From contig NZ_SIHO01000002.1 in the NCBI RefSeq assembly GCF_004681125.1, positions 908,563 to 972,562 of the forward strand: DNA of 64,000 bases. Reading direction: 5' to 3'. This DNA comes from Glacieibacterium arshaanense. Lineage in GTDB: Bacteria > Pseudomonadota > Alphaproteobacteria > Sphingomonadales > Sphingomonadaceae. Below are positions 17,518 through 25,884 of this stretch, piece after piece. Within the stretch, counting starts at the first letter, position 1, and every line of letters begins with the position of its first letter. Both the position numbers and the translations under genes were made by a program. The notes below the pieces were generated by a model, which was not told where the DNA came from, did no database searches, and saw only the letters and a program-made list of their open reading frames with translations.

Positions 17518-18879
17518 TCAGCACTTCTTCTTGTTACCTTCGCAGGCGCTTGCCAAGGCAATATCCTGCGCGCGGATCCAGTCGGCGCTACCGCGCGGCA
17601 GGCCGGCAAGTGCGACGCGGGCATTGGCCGACGCACCCTTGCGGTTGCCCTCCATAGAGTAGCGTTCGGCCGACGCCAATGCCGCGCGCGGGGTATCGCC
17701 TTCGCGGTCATAGATGACGCCGAGCTGGTACCAGGCGAACGGATTGTCCTTGTCGCGGGCGATTGCCGCCTTGAGCAGCGGCTTGGCCTCGGCCATGTCG
17801 GCGGGCATCTCGGTTGAAATCAGCGCATGGCCGAGCAAGGTCGCGATCAGCGGTTCGTTCGGCGCATTGGCGACCGCGGCGCGCAGCACGGTGATGGCTT
17901 CGGCGTTGCGGCCCGATTCGAGCAGGATCTGGCCCTTGAGCTCGAGGAAATACGGGTCCTTTGGGGCGGTCGCGAGCAGCTTGTTGATTTCGCCCAGCGC
18001 CGCATCGGGATATGCCGAGCGCTGCCAGGCATAGGCGCGCGCATAGCGTGCCTGCACGCTCTGGTCGCTCGCCGGGAACATCGCCAGCGTCCGCACCGGG
18101 TCTTCGATGAAGCCGATCAGCTTGCCCTTGATGCGCAGGAATCGCGCCTGGAACGCCGGGTCGGGGCCTTTGTGGAAATACGGCGACTTTGCATAGACGT
18201 CGGCCAGCGCGGCGATGCGCTCGCTCGAAAGCGGGTGGGTACGATTGTACGAATTGGTCTGCGGGATCGCCAGCCGGTACTCCTGGTTCGCCAGCTTGCC
18301 GAAAAAGTCGAGCGAGCCCTGGCCCGACAGCTGCGCCGCGAGCAGATACTCTGCACCGGCCTGGTCGGCGCGGCTTTCCTGATCGCGGTTGAACGACAGA
18401 TAGGTCGATTGCGCCACCGACTGGCCCATGCCGAGGATCGCCATGCCGGCCTCGCCGGCGCCCAGCGCCATCGCCGCGCCCGCGGCAATCAGCGACAGGA
18501 TCGAGATGCTGGTGGCCGGACCGGTGCCTTCGCTCGACCGGATGTTATGGCCGCCGGCGATGTGGCCGAGTTCGTGCGCGATGACGCCCTGGAGCTGGTT
18601 GACGTTGTCGGTGACCTGGATCAGCCCGGAGTGGATGAAGACATTCTGGCCGCAGCAGACAAATGCGTTGATGCTCGGGTCGCCGACAAGGATGAGCTGC
18701 ACCGACTTGGGATCGAGATTCGCGGCCACGATCATCGGCTTCGAGATGTCGCGAAAGAACGCTTCGGTTTCGGCATCGCGCAGTACGTTGATCGATTGCG
18801 CCAGCACCGGCTGGACAAGCAGCAGCGATGCCGCGCAGGCGGTCACCAGATTCTTGGCAAATCTTGCAGCATAACCCAT
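17518..18879 (-). CDS. M48 family metalloprotease with TPR-like tail (BepA-like)
   Basis: Periplasmic zinc protease likely to degrade or assist misassembled outer-membrane proteins, as BepA does. About 453 residues: a signal peptide at 1-29 (ending VQPVLAQ), the peptidase domain with HELGH at 102-106 and the downstream ExxxD helix (DQESRADQAGAEYL), then a helical tetratricopeptide-like C-terminal half ending in CEGNKKKC. ATG 18879 is chosen because the signal peptide follows directly and GGAGG lies 14 bases upstream. An in-frame ATG at 18975 would add 32 non-secretory residues and is the alternative. The gene follows the broken end of rne. Confidence 0.88.
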   Translation of the reverse strand: MGYAARFAKNLVTACAASLLLVQPVLAQSINVLRDAETEAFFRDISKPMIVAANLDPKSVQLILVGDPSINAFVCCGQNVFIHSGLIQVTDNVNQLQGVIAHELGHIAGGHNIRSSEGTGPATSISILSLIAAGAAMALGAGEAGMAILGMGQSVAQSTYLSFNRDQESRADQAGAEYLLAAQLSGQGSLDFFGKLANQEYRLAIPQTNSYNRTHPLSSERIAALADVYAKSPYFHKGPDPAFQARFLRIKGKLIGFIEDPVRTLAMFPASDQSVQARYARAYAWQRSAYPDAALGEINKLLATAPKDPYFLELKGQILLESGRNAEAITVLRAAVANAPNEPLIATLLGHALISTEMPADMAEAKPLLKAAIARDKDNPFAWYQLGVIYDREGDTPRAALASAERYSMEGNRKGASANARVALAGLPRGSADWIRAQDIALASACEGNKKKC

Positions 18880-18984
18880 GCGACGGCTCTTGGCCTCCGG
18901 TCGCTGAACCAAGCGTGAAGCCGGCGTCGCGGACGGGTCATGCAAAGCGATGACCGGCCGCGACGCCGTGTTCATGGTGGCGGT

Positions 18985-19010
18985 GTTCAGTCGCCGCCCG
19001 TTCAGTCGCC
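18985..19010. repeat. 15-bp tandem duplication across the rne tail end
   Basis: GTTCAGTCGCC occurs at 18985-18995 and again at 19000-19010. The right copy carries the stop codon of the rne-frame tail (TGA read leftward). Slippage duplication of the gene end is the simplest reading. Confidence 0.6.
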
Positions 19011-19394
19011 AAATGTCCGCTGCCACCAGCCCTTGCGCACCGGACCGGTGTCGGCAGGCTCGGCGTCTGCCGCGACAGTTTCGGGGGCAGGCGCAGCCGG
19101 GGCCGGATCATTGGCAGCAGTGACCACCGGTTCGGCCGCAGCGACCATCGGTTCGGCAGTCGCAGCGCTGGCCTTGGCCGGGCGACGACGCGCCGGCTTG
19201 GCAGCGGGTGCCGCCGCTTCGACTGCGACGGTGGCTTCGGGCGCGGCTTCGACCGCTTTGCTGCGCGCGGTGCGACGGCGTGCCGGCTTGGCGGCAGGCT
19301 CGGCGTCGGCTGTCGTTTCAACGACGGCCTCCACCGTTTCGACCGTTTCGACGACTTCTGCCGGAGCATCGGCTTAGCGGCTGCGGCCACGACG
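19002..19394 (-). pseudogene. rne: In-frame 3' tail of rne beyond two nonsense codons
   Basis: Same reading frame as rne, continuing after its TAG stop (19395-19397). After that stop come six codons (RRGRSR), then a second stop TAA at 19374-19376, then 123 more sense codons. These are Ala/Pro/Glu-rich with basic patches (PARRRTARSK, PARRRPAK) and end GPVRKGWWQRTFGD. Basic patches and a final Gly-Trp-Trp are what an alphaproteobacterial RNase E tail should contain. The only start-like codons (a GTG at 19334) lack a ribosome site, so separate translation is unlikely. Restoring lysine at both stops would give one protein of about 841 residues. Real mutation, sequencing error and readthrough are all possible. 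Confidence 0.75.
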
Positions 19395-21527
19395 CTAGGG
19401 CTTTTCGGCCGGCGCCTCGGCAGCCACTTCGGGTTCGGGGGCGACACCGTCGCTGGCTTCGCCGATATCGGCGGCCATTTCGGTTGCGACCGGTGCATCG
19501 CCACGACGGCCACCACGGCGACCGCGACGGCGCTTGCGCGGTGCATCTCCATCAGCGGGTGCGGCATCGGTCGGTGCTGCGGCGACTGCCTCGCCGTCTT
19601 CACCGGTTTCGCTGGTAGCGGCATCACCGGTCGGCGTTGCGTCGCGACGGCCACCACGGCGGCGACGGCGACGGCGGCGGCCACCGGCTTCGCCTTCACC
19701 GACGCGCGGGCGCGGCTCGCGGCCTTCGGCGCGCGCGGTTTCGGCTTCGATGCGGTCTTCCTCATCGTCCTCTGCGCGGTCGCGGGCGTCGTCGTCATCG
19801 TCCTCGACATCGTCGATTTCGGGTTCGTCTTCCTCGTCGACAATCACGGTGACCGGCGGCAGCGCGCTGACCACGACCTGCTTCGCCGGCGGCGGACCGG
19901 CGGCATCGAGCGTGAAGTTGGGTGCCATCAGCTCGCCGTCGGGGATGACTTCGATGCCGATGCCGTAGCGTTGCTCAAGCTCGGCGAGTTCGGCGCGCTT
20001 GCGGTTGAGCACATAGATCGCGACTTCGACACTGGCACGCAGCGTGAATTCGCTGGCGCGGCCCTTGAGCGCTTCGGCTTCGAGCGTGCGCAGCGCGGCG
20101 AGCGCCGCCGACGGAATCGCGCGGACATAGCCCGAACCGTCGCACATCGGGCAGATGTGCGTGGAGGCTTCGAGCACGCCGGTGCGCAGCCGCTGGCGGC
20201 TCATTTCCATCAAGCCGAAGCTGCTGATGCGGCCAAGCTGGATGCGCGCACGGTCGTGGCGCAGCGCGTCCTTCATCGCGCGTTCGACGCGGCGGTTGTT
20301 GCCGCTGACTTCCATGTCGATGAAGTCGATGACCACCAGACCCGCCATGTCGCGCAGCCGCAGCTGGCGACCGATTTCCTCGGCGGCTTCCATGTTGGTC
20401 TTGTAGGCGGTTTCCTCGATGTTGTGCTCGCGCGTCGACCGCCCCGAGTTGATGTCGATGGAGACTAGGGCTTCGGTCGGGTTGATGACGATATAACCGC
20501 CCGAGCGCAGCTGGACGACGGGCTGGTACATCGCCTCCAATTGCCCCTCGACGCCGAAGCGCTGGAACAGCGGCACCGGGTCGGTGTACTGCACGACCTT
20601 TGCTGCGTGCGTCGGCATCAGCATCTTCATGAAGGTGTGCGCGGCCTCATAGCCCTCGGCACCCTCGACCAGGACCTGCTCGATGTCCTTGCCGTAAACG
20701 TCGCGGATGGCGCGCTTGATCAGATCGGAGTCCTGGTGGACGAGGCATGGCGCCGTGCTCGACAGCGTGGTTTCGCGGATTTCGTCCCACAGCCGCGTCA
20801 GATAATCGAAGTCGCGCTTGATTTCGGTCTTCGACCGCTTGAGCCCGGCTGTGCGGACGATGGCGCCCATGCCGTTGGGCAGCTTGAGGTCGGCCATCAC
20901 CTGCTTCAGACGCTTGCGGTCCGACAGGTTCGAAATCTTGCGGCTGATGCCACCGCCGTGCGCGGTGTTGGGCATCAGCACGCAGTAGCGGCCCGCGAGG
21001 CTGAGATAGGTGGTCAGCGCCGCGCCCTTGTTGCCGCGTTCTTCCTTGACGACCTGGATCAGCAGCACCTGGCGACGCTGGATGACTTCCTGAATCTTGT
21101 AGCGGCGGCGCAGCGCCTGACGCTTGCGGCGCAGCGCGTCGGTGTCGTCGCCATGGCCGCCCGATTCGGCAATTTCCTCACCGTCTTCGCCGGTTTCTTC
21201 GCCCGTGGCTTCGGCGTCGTCATGGCTGTCATCATGCGCCAGCGCCTGTTCTTCGCGCAGCAGCGCTTCGCGGTCTTCGCGCGGGATCTGGTAATAATCC
21301 GGGTGGATTTCGCTGAACGCCAGAAAGCCGTGGCGGTTGCCGCCATATTCGACAAACGCCGCCTGCAGCGACGGTTCGACGCGGGTTACGCGGGCGAGAT
21401 AGATGTTGCCCTTGAGCTGCTTGCGATCGGCGGCTTCAAAGTCGAATTCTTCAATACGGTTTCCGTTGACGACGGCGACGCGGGTTTCTTCCGGGTGGCG
21501 GGCGTCGATCAGCATACGCTGTGACAT
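19395..21527 (-). CDS. rne: Ribonuclease E (C-terminally truncated by in-frame stop)
   Basis: Essential endoribonuclease that starts mRNA decay and processes rRNA, and the scaffold of the degradosome. The 710 residues hold the full catalytic half: S1 region near 35-120 (KGNIYLARVTRVEPSLQAAFVEYG), an acidic insertion near 80-110 as in alphaproteobacteria, the metal-binding Asp in SIDINSGR near 356 and in VIDFIDME near 395, and the Zn-link Cys pair in CPMCDGSG near 456. The scaffold half begins with acidic and Arg-rich repeats, then stops early at TAG. ATG 21527 is set by the SQRMLIDA N-terminus and GGAG 7 bases upstream. Catalysis should be intact; binding of PNPase may be lost. Confidence 0.94.
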   Translation of the reverse strand: MSQRMLIDARHPEETRVAVVNGNRIEEFDFEAADRKQLKGNIYLARVTRVEPSLQAAFVEYGGNRHGFLAFSEIHPDYYQIPREDREALLREEQALAHDDSHDDAEATGEETGEDGEEIAESGGHGDDTDALRRKRQALRRRYKIQEVIQRRQVLLIQVVKEERGNKGAALTTYLSLAGRYCVLMPNTAHGGGISRKISNLSDRKRLKQVMADLKLPNGMGAIVRTAGLKRSKTEIKRDFDYLTRLWDEIRETTLSSTAPCLVHQDSDLIKRAIRDVYGKDIEQVLVEGAEGYEAAHTFMKMLMPTHAAKVVQYTDPVPLFQRFGVEGQLEAMYQPVVQLRSGGYIVINPTEALVSIDINSGRSTREHNIEETAYKTNMEAAEEIGRQLRLRDMAGLVVIDFIDMEVSGNNRRVERAMKDALRHDRARIQLGRISSFGLMEMSRQRLRTGVLEASTHICPMCDGSGYVRAIPSAALAALRTLEAEALKGRASEFTLRASVEVAIYVLNRKRAELAELEQRYGIGIEVIPDGELMAPNFTLDAAGPPPAKQVVVSALPPVTVIVDEEDEPEIDDVEDDDDDARDRAEDDEEDRIEAETARAEGREPRPRVGEGEAGGRRRRRRRRGGRRDATPTGDAATSETGEDGEAVAAAPTDAAPADGDAPRKRRRGRRGGRRGDAPVATEMAADIGEASDGVAPEPEVAAEAPAEKP

Positions 21528-22081
21528 TGATGTGCTCCATGGCGCTGCCAGGCACGCCGGCCGATCCGGCCGGCGCGCAGGCGCGCGAATTTGGGGCCTG
21601 CGCGTGCGACAGCACGGTGCGGCCCGGGGTTTGTGTAAAACGCGGCATGGCCACCATGGCAATGTGCTTCGACCGCAACAGCGGGCCGACCCGAAGGGCG
21701 GTCCTTGCTGTGCTGGTGTGAATCGAAAACATGGCGGCCTAACTATGATGCTGCATCGGGCCACGGACGAATATCCGGCTGGCCGTTGCGGCGAACGATA
21801 TCTGCGAAGTGCCCGACGCTGGATTGGGTAGGCGTCTGAAATGGCAGGCAATATCGCCGCACCTAAAACGCTAACTTCCCCCAGTGGCGCGGGCGCCTCT
21901 AGAAACGGCCCGTCGCCGGTGTGCGCAAAACGCGTCGGTACGGAGCCATCGGGGACTTGCTAGCATCCTTATGCGACCCCGACAACATAAAGCATTGCAA
22001 TCGCGTTGCAGCGGCCCGTTGCTACAACGTTGCAGTGCCCCGCTTGTCGGCGCGGCTGGCGACCGGTAACGCTCGCAGTCG
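21528..22081. other. Intergenic region between divergent rne and amiC
   Basis: A 554-bp gap without a credible gene; the ORFs crossing it lack starts and family patterns. It should hold the long rne 5' leader and both promoters. Seen here are a strong hairpin near the rne start (21555-21575) and three CGTTGC words near amiC. No convincing -35/-10 pair was found for either gene. Confidence 0.6.
21555..21575 (-). promoter_or_regulatory. Stem-loop in the rne 5' leader
   Basis: CGCCGGCC and GGCCGGCG form a perfect 8-bp GC stem around GATCC, ending about 28 bases before the rne ATG. RNase E is known to control its own mRNA through leader hairpins in E. coli; this element is placed to do the same, but function is inferred. 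Confidence 0.5.
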
Positions 22082-23356
22082 ATGCTGTCGCGCCTTGTCC
22101 TTATGTTCCTGTTGTTGGCGGGTGTTCCTGCGGCGAGCGCCAATTTGCGCGGCATCGAAATCGGTGGCGGCGCCCGGCCTGAAATCACTGTCGTGCTCGA
22201 TGGCGCGGTTGCGGCGCCCAAAAGCTTCGTGCTTGACGATCCGCTGCGACTGATCGTCGATTTCGACGGCGTCGCACCGGTGCGCCGCAGTGTCGATGGC
22301 GGCGGTGTCGTGGTGCGCGTCCGCGCCGGCCAGTTCGATCCGCAAACCGTGCGACTGGTGATCGAACTGTCGCGGCCGATGACGATCATTGCGGCGCGGC
22401 AGGCCGGTGACAGCAGGTTGTTGCTGCAATTGGCACCGGTATCGCGCGACCAGTTCAACGCGCGGCTCGGTAAACCGCGGATGGTGGTGACACCGTTTGT
22501 GACCGCGGGCCGGGCGGCCACCGCGACGGCCGATTTCGACTTGCCTGCCGATGCGTTCGGCGCGCCGTCACCGCCGCCACCGGAAACCGCCAAGGCCGAC
22601 CAACCCGAAGCCGATGCCGCTGCGCCCGAATCTCCGGCGCCGCAGCGTCGTGGCGGCAAGCTGCCGATCGTGATGATCGACGCCGGGCACGGCGGCAAGG
22701 ACGTCGGTGCGACGCCGGCCGAAGGCGACGGCATCCCGCCCGGGCGCTATGAAAAGGACATCACGCTGGCGATTGCGCGCGCCACAGCCGCCGCGCTCAA
22801 CCGGTCGGGGCAGGTCAAGGCGCTGCTGACGCGCGATGACGACCGCTTCATCCCGCTCGGCGGCCGCATCGCCATCGCGCGGCGCGCCAAGGCCGATCTG
22901 TTCATTTCGATCCACGCCGACAGCGCCCCCAACATTTTGGCGCGCGGTGCCAGCGTCTATACGCTCTCCGAAACCGCGTCGGATGCGGTCGCGGCGCGGC
23001 TGGCGGCGCGCGAAAACCAGTCCGACATTATCGCCGGTGTCAATCTCGGCGTCGAAGCCCCCGGCGTCGGCGACATCATGATCGATCTGGCGCGGCGCGA
23101 TACGCTCAACCGCTCGGTGGCGTTTGCCGAAACGCTGCAACGCAGCCTCGAATCGCGCATCGGCTTTCGCGGCGAGTTCCACCATTTCGCCGGCTTTTAC
23201 GTGCTCAAGGCGCCCGACGTGCCGTCGGTGCTGCTCGAGACCGGCTATGTCTCGAATGTCGAGGACGCGCGCTTCCTGATCTCGACCGAAGGTCAGGCGG
23301 CCATCGCGCAAGGCATCGCGCAGGCGGTCGAGACGTTTCTGCGGCGCGGCAAATAG
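22082..23356 (+). CDS. amiC: N-acetylmuramoyl-L-alanine amidase
   Basis: Periplasmic zinc amidase that cleaves the peptide stem from MurNAc during cell separation. The 424 residues have a signal peptide at 1-20 (LVLMFLLLAGVPAASA), an AMIN domain at about 22-125 that targets the septum (GARPEITVVLDGAV...RLIVDFDGV), a Pro/Ala linker, and an Amidase_3 domain at about 195-420. Zinc ligands are seen in MIDAGHGGKD and FISIHADSAPN, with the closing SVLLETGYVSN. It stands immediately before mrcA, the usual alphaproteobacterial order after rne. A leader with repeated CGTTGC words precedes it. Confidence 0.94.
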   Translation: MLSRLVLMFLLLAGVPAASANLRGIEIGGGARPEITVVLDGAVAAPKSFVLDDPLRLIVDFDGVAPVRRSVDGGGVVVRVRAGQFDPQTVRLVIELSRPMTIIAARQAGDSRLLLQLAPVSRDQFNARLGKPRMVVTPFVTAGRAATATADFDLPADAFGAPSPPPPETAKADQPEADAAAPESPAPQRRGGKLPIVMIDAGHGGKDVGATPAEGDGIPPGRYEKDITLAIARATAAALNRSGQVKALLTRDDDRFIPLGGRIAIARRAKADLFISIHADSAPNILARGASVYTLSETASDAVAARLAARENQSDIIAGVNLGVEAPGVGDIMIDLARRDTLNRSVAFAETLQRSLESRIGFRGEFHHFAGFYVLKAPDVPSVLLETGYVSNVEDARFLISTEGQAAIAQGIAQAVETFLRRGK

Positions 23357-23414
23357 CGCCGATTTGATGCTGCGGCGCTTGAGCAAGGCTTCGCGCCTGC
23401 TATAGGCTTGCGCT

Positions 23415-25856
23415 GTGGTCACTGTTGCATCCCGCCCGAAATGGCTCCGAATTCCGCGCCTGAGCTTTTGGGGCTGGGTGGGGGTAGCGTTTGGCAGCCT
23501 AGCGCTGCTTGGCGCGATCGGGGTGTTCCTGGTGCTGCGCAACCTGCCCGACACCGGCGATCTTGCCAGCTACACGCCGCCATTGCCGTCGACCGTGCGT
23601 GCTGCCGATGGCACCGTCCTGACCAGCTATTCGCGCGAGCGCCGCATTTTCCTGCCCTACAAGGACATGCCGCCGCAGCTGATCCATGCCTATCTGTCGG
23701 CAGAGGACAAGACGTTCTTCACCCATTCCGGGCTCGACTATCTCGGCATCGCGCAGGCGGTGCTGACCAACGTCAAGTCGCTGGGCAGCGGCAAGCGCCC
23801 CGTCGGCGCCTCGACGATCACCCAGCAGGTGGCGAAAAACCTGCTGCTCAACAACGAAGTGACGTTCGCGCGCAAGATCAAGGAAGCCGTGCTGGCACGG
23901 CGCCTCGAACAGGCGCTGACCAAGCAGCAGATCCTCGAACTCTACCTCAACCAGATATTCCTCGGCCGCAACAGCTACGGCGTCGAAGCGGCGGCACAGG
24001 CCTATTTCGGCAAGACCGTCAGCCAACTCGACACCGCGCAAATGGCGTATCTCGCCATCCTGCCCAAGGCACCGTCGAACTATAACCCGGTCGGCAACCA
24101 CGACAAGGCACTGGCGCGTCGCAACTGGGTGCTCGGCCAGATGGCGGCCAATGGCTATCTGACCACCGCGCAGCGCGATGCCGCCATCGCCGAACCGCTG
24201 GTCGCCATCCGCAATGTCGTGCCGGTAAAGTCGCGGCTCGGCGATTATTTCCTCGAAGACGTGCGCCGCGAACTGATCGCGAAGTTCGGCGAAACCGAAG
24301 CCGATGGCCCCAACAGCGTCTATGGCGGCGGCTTGTGGATTCGCACCTCGATCGATCCTTTCATCCAGAAGGCCGCCGAAAAGGCCATGCGCGACGGGCT
24401 GGTGCGTTATGACCGGGCGCGCGGCTGGCGCGGTGCGGCGGCGCACATCGAAACCGGCGAAGGCTGGGCTGGGCGGCTGCGCGCGGTCAACCTGCCGACG
24501 GGCTATGACGAATGGCGCGCCGCGGTCGTGCTCGCCAAGGACGGCGGCAGTGCGCGGCTCGGTTTCACCGATGGCAGCGAAGGCACGCTGCCATCCTGGG
24601 GCGCGCCGCAAGTGCTGGCGGGTGTCGGCACACCGGCGCTGCAACATCTGAAGGTCGGCGATGTCGTGCCGGTCAGCAAGGCCGCCGACGGCACCTATGC
24701 GCTGCGCCAGATTCCGGCAGTTTCGGGCGGCATGGTCGTGCAGGACCCGCACACCGGCCGCGTGCTGGCGATGGTCGGTGGTTGGGATGCGCGGCAATCG
24801 TCGTTCAACCGCGCGACACAGGCGCAGCGCCAGCCGGGCTCGACGTTCAAGCCGATCGTCTATGTCACCGCGCTGGAAAACGGCTTCACGCCAGCGTCGA
24901 TTTTCGTCGATGCGCCGTATTGCGTGTTCCAGAGCCGCTCGCTCGGCAAGAAGTGCTTCCGCAACTTCGGCGGCGGCTATGCCGGCGCGCAGACGATGCG
25001 CTGGGGCCTTGAGCAATCGCGCAACCTGATGACGGTGCGCATTGCCTATAGCACCGGCATGGACAAGGTGGTGGCGACCGCCAAGGCGCTCGGCGTCGGC
25101 AGCTACCAGCCGGTGCTGGCGATCGCGCTCGGCGCCGGTGAAACCACCGTGCTCAACCTGACCAACGCCTATGCGCAGCTGTTCAACGCCGGCCGCGCCG
25201 GCACGCCGTCGCTGATCGACATGGTCCAGGACCGCAATGGCAAGGTCATCTGGCGCCGCGACACGCGCAAGTGCACCGATTGCAACCGCGCCGACTGGGC
25301 CGGCGAGTCGATGCCGCGCCCCGGCGGCAAGCCCAAGCAGGCGATCGATGCGCGCTCGGCGTACCAGATCGTCCATCTGATGGAAGGTGTCGTCCAGCGC
25401 GGTACCGCGATGAACCTCGCCAGCATGGACCGGCCGCTCGCCGGCAAGACCGGCACCACCAGCGGCCCGACCAACGTCTGGTTCATCGGCGGCACGCCTG
25501 ATCTCGTGGCCGGGCTGTATCTGGGCTATGACAAGCCGCGCAACCTCGGCGGCTATGCGCAGGGCGGTACCATCGCGGTGCCGATCTGGCGGCAGTTCGG
25601 CGAGGTGGTGTTGAAGGACGCGCCGAAGATGCCGTTCGTCGTCCCGCCGGGCATCCGCATGGTCAAGATCGACCGGCGCTCGGGCAAGCGCGTGTTCGGC
25701 GGCACCCCGTCGACCGAGCGCCACGCAGCCGTCATCTGGGAAGCCTTCAAGCCCGAAAGCGAGCCGCGCCGCACCGTCGCGCCGCCCAACCCCAACGCCC
25801 GTCGCACCGTGCGGTCGGATGCCGACTTCCTGCGCAACGAGGGCGGGATTTACTAG
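23415..25856 (+). CDS. mrcA: Penicillin-binding protein 1A (class A PBP)
   Basis: Bifunctional glycan polymerase and transpeptidase of peptidoglycan synthesis, inner-membrane anchored. Its 813 residues show one N-terminal transmembrane helix (about 20-42) and a GT51 domain with SAEDKTFFTHSG and GASTITQQVAKNLLL. An OB-like insert follows, then a transpeptidase domain with the Ser nucleophile in QPGSTFKP (about 475), SRN (about 535) and KTGTT (about 678). The start is GTG, chosen for the MVTVASRPKW basic leader before the helix. It is 58 bp after amiC, so one transcript is likely. Full length for the family. Confidence 0.96.
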   Translation: MVTVASRPKWLRIPRLSFWGWVGVAFGSLALLGAIGVFLVLRNLPDTGDLASYTPPLPSTVRAADGTVLTSYSRERRIFLPYKDMPPQLIHAYLSAEDKTFFTHSGLDYLGIAQAVLTNVKSLGSGKRPVGASTITQQVAKNLLLNNEVTFARKIKEAVLARRLEQALTKQQILELYLNQIFLGRNSYGVEAAAQAYFGKTVSQLDTAQMAYLAILPKAPSNYNPVGNHDKALARRNWVLGQMAANGYLTTAQRDAAIAEPLVAIRNVVPVKSRLGDYFLEDVRRELIAKFGETEADGPNSVYGGGLWIRTSIDPFIQKAAEKAMRDGLVRYDRARGWRGAAAHIETGEGWAGRLRAVNLPTGYDEWRAAVVLAKDGGSARLGFTDGSEGTLPSWGAPQVLAGVGTPALQHLKVGDVVPVSKAADGTYALRQIPAVSGGMVVQDPHTGRVLAMVGGWDARQSSFNRATQAQRQPGSTFKPIVYVTALENGFTPASIFVDAPYCVFQSRSLGKKCFRNFGGGYAGAQTMRWGLEQSRNLMTVRIAYSTGMDKVVATAKALGVGSYQPVLAIALGAGETTVLNLTNAYAQLFNAGRAGTPSLIDMVQDRNGKVIWRRDTRKCTDCNRADWAGESMPRPGGKPKQAIDARSAYQIVHLMEGVVQRGTAMNLASMDRPLAGKTGTTSGPTNVWFIGGTPDLVAGLYLGYDKPRNLGGYAQGGTIAVPIWRQFGEVVLKDAPKMPFVVPPGIRMVKIDRRSGKRVFGGTPSTERHAAVIWEAFKPESEPRRTVAPPNPNARRTVRSDADFLRNEGGIY

Positions 25857-25884
25857 GCGCCGCCACCAGCGCGTCGCGCCGGCG

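Noticed and set aside
18938-19843. Open frame of 301 codons overlapping the rne tail in another frame
   Set aside because: Lys/Arg/Pro-rich shadow; the rne frame explains the region and ends in the expected GWW tail.
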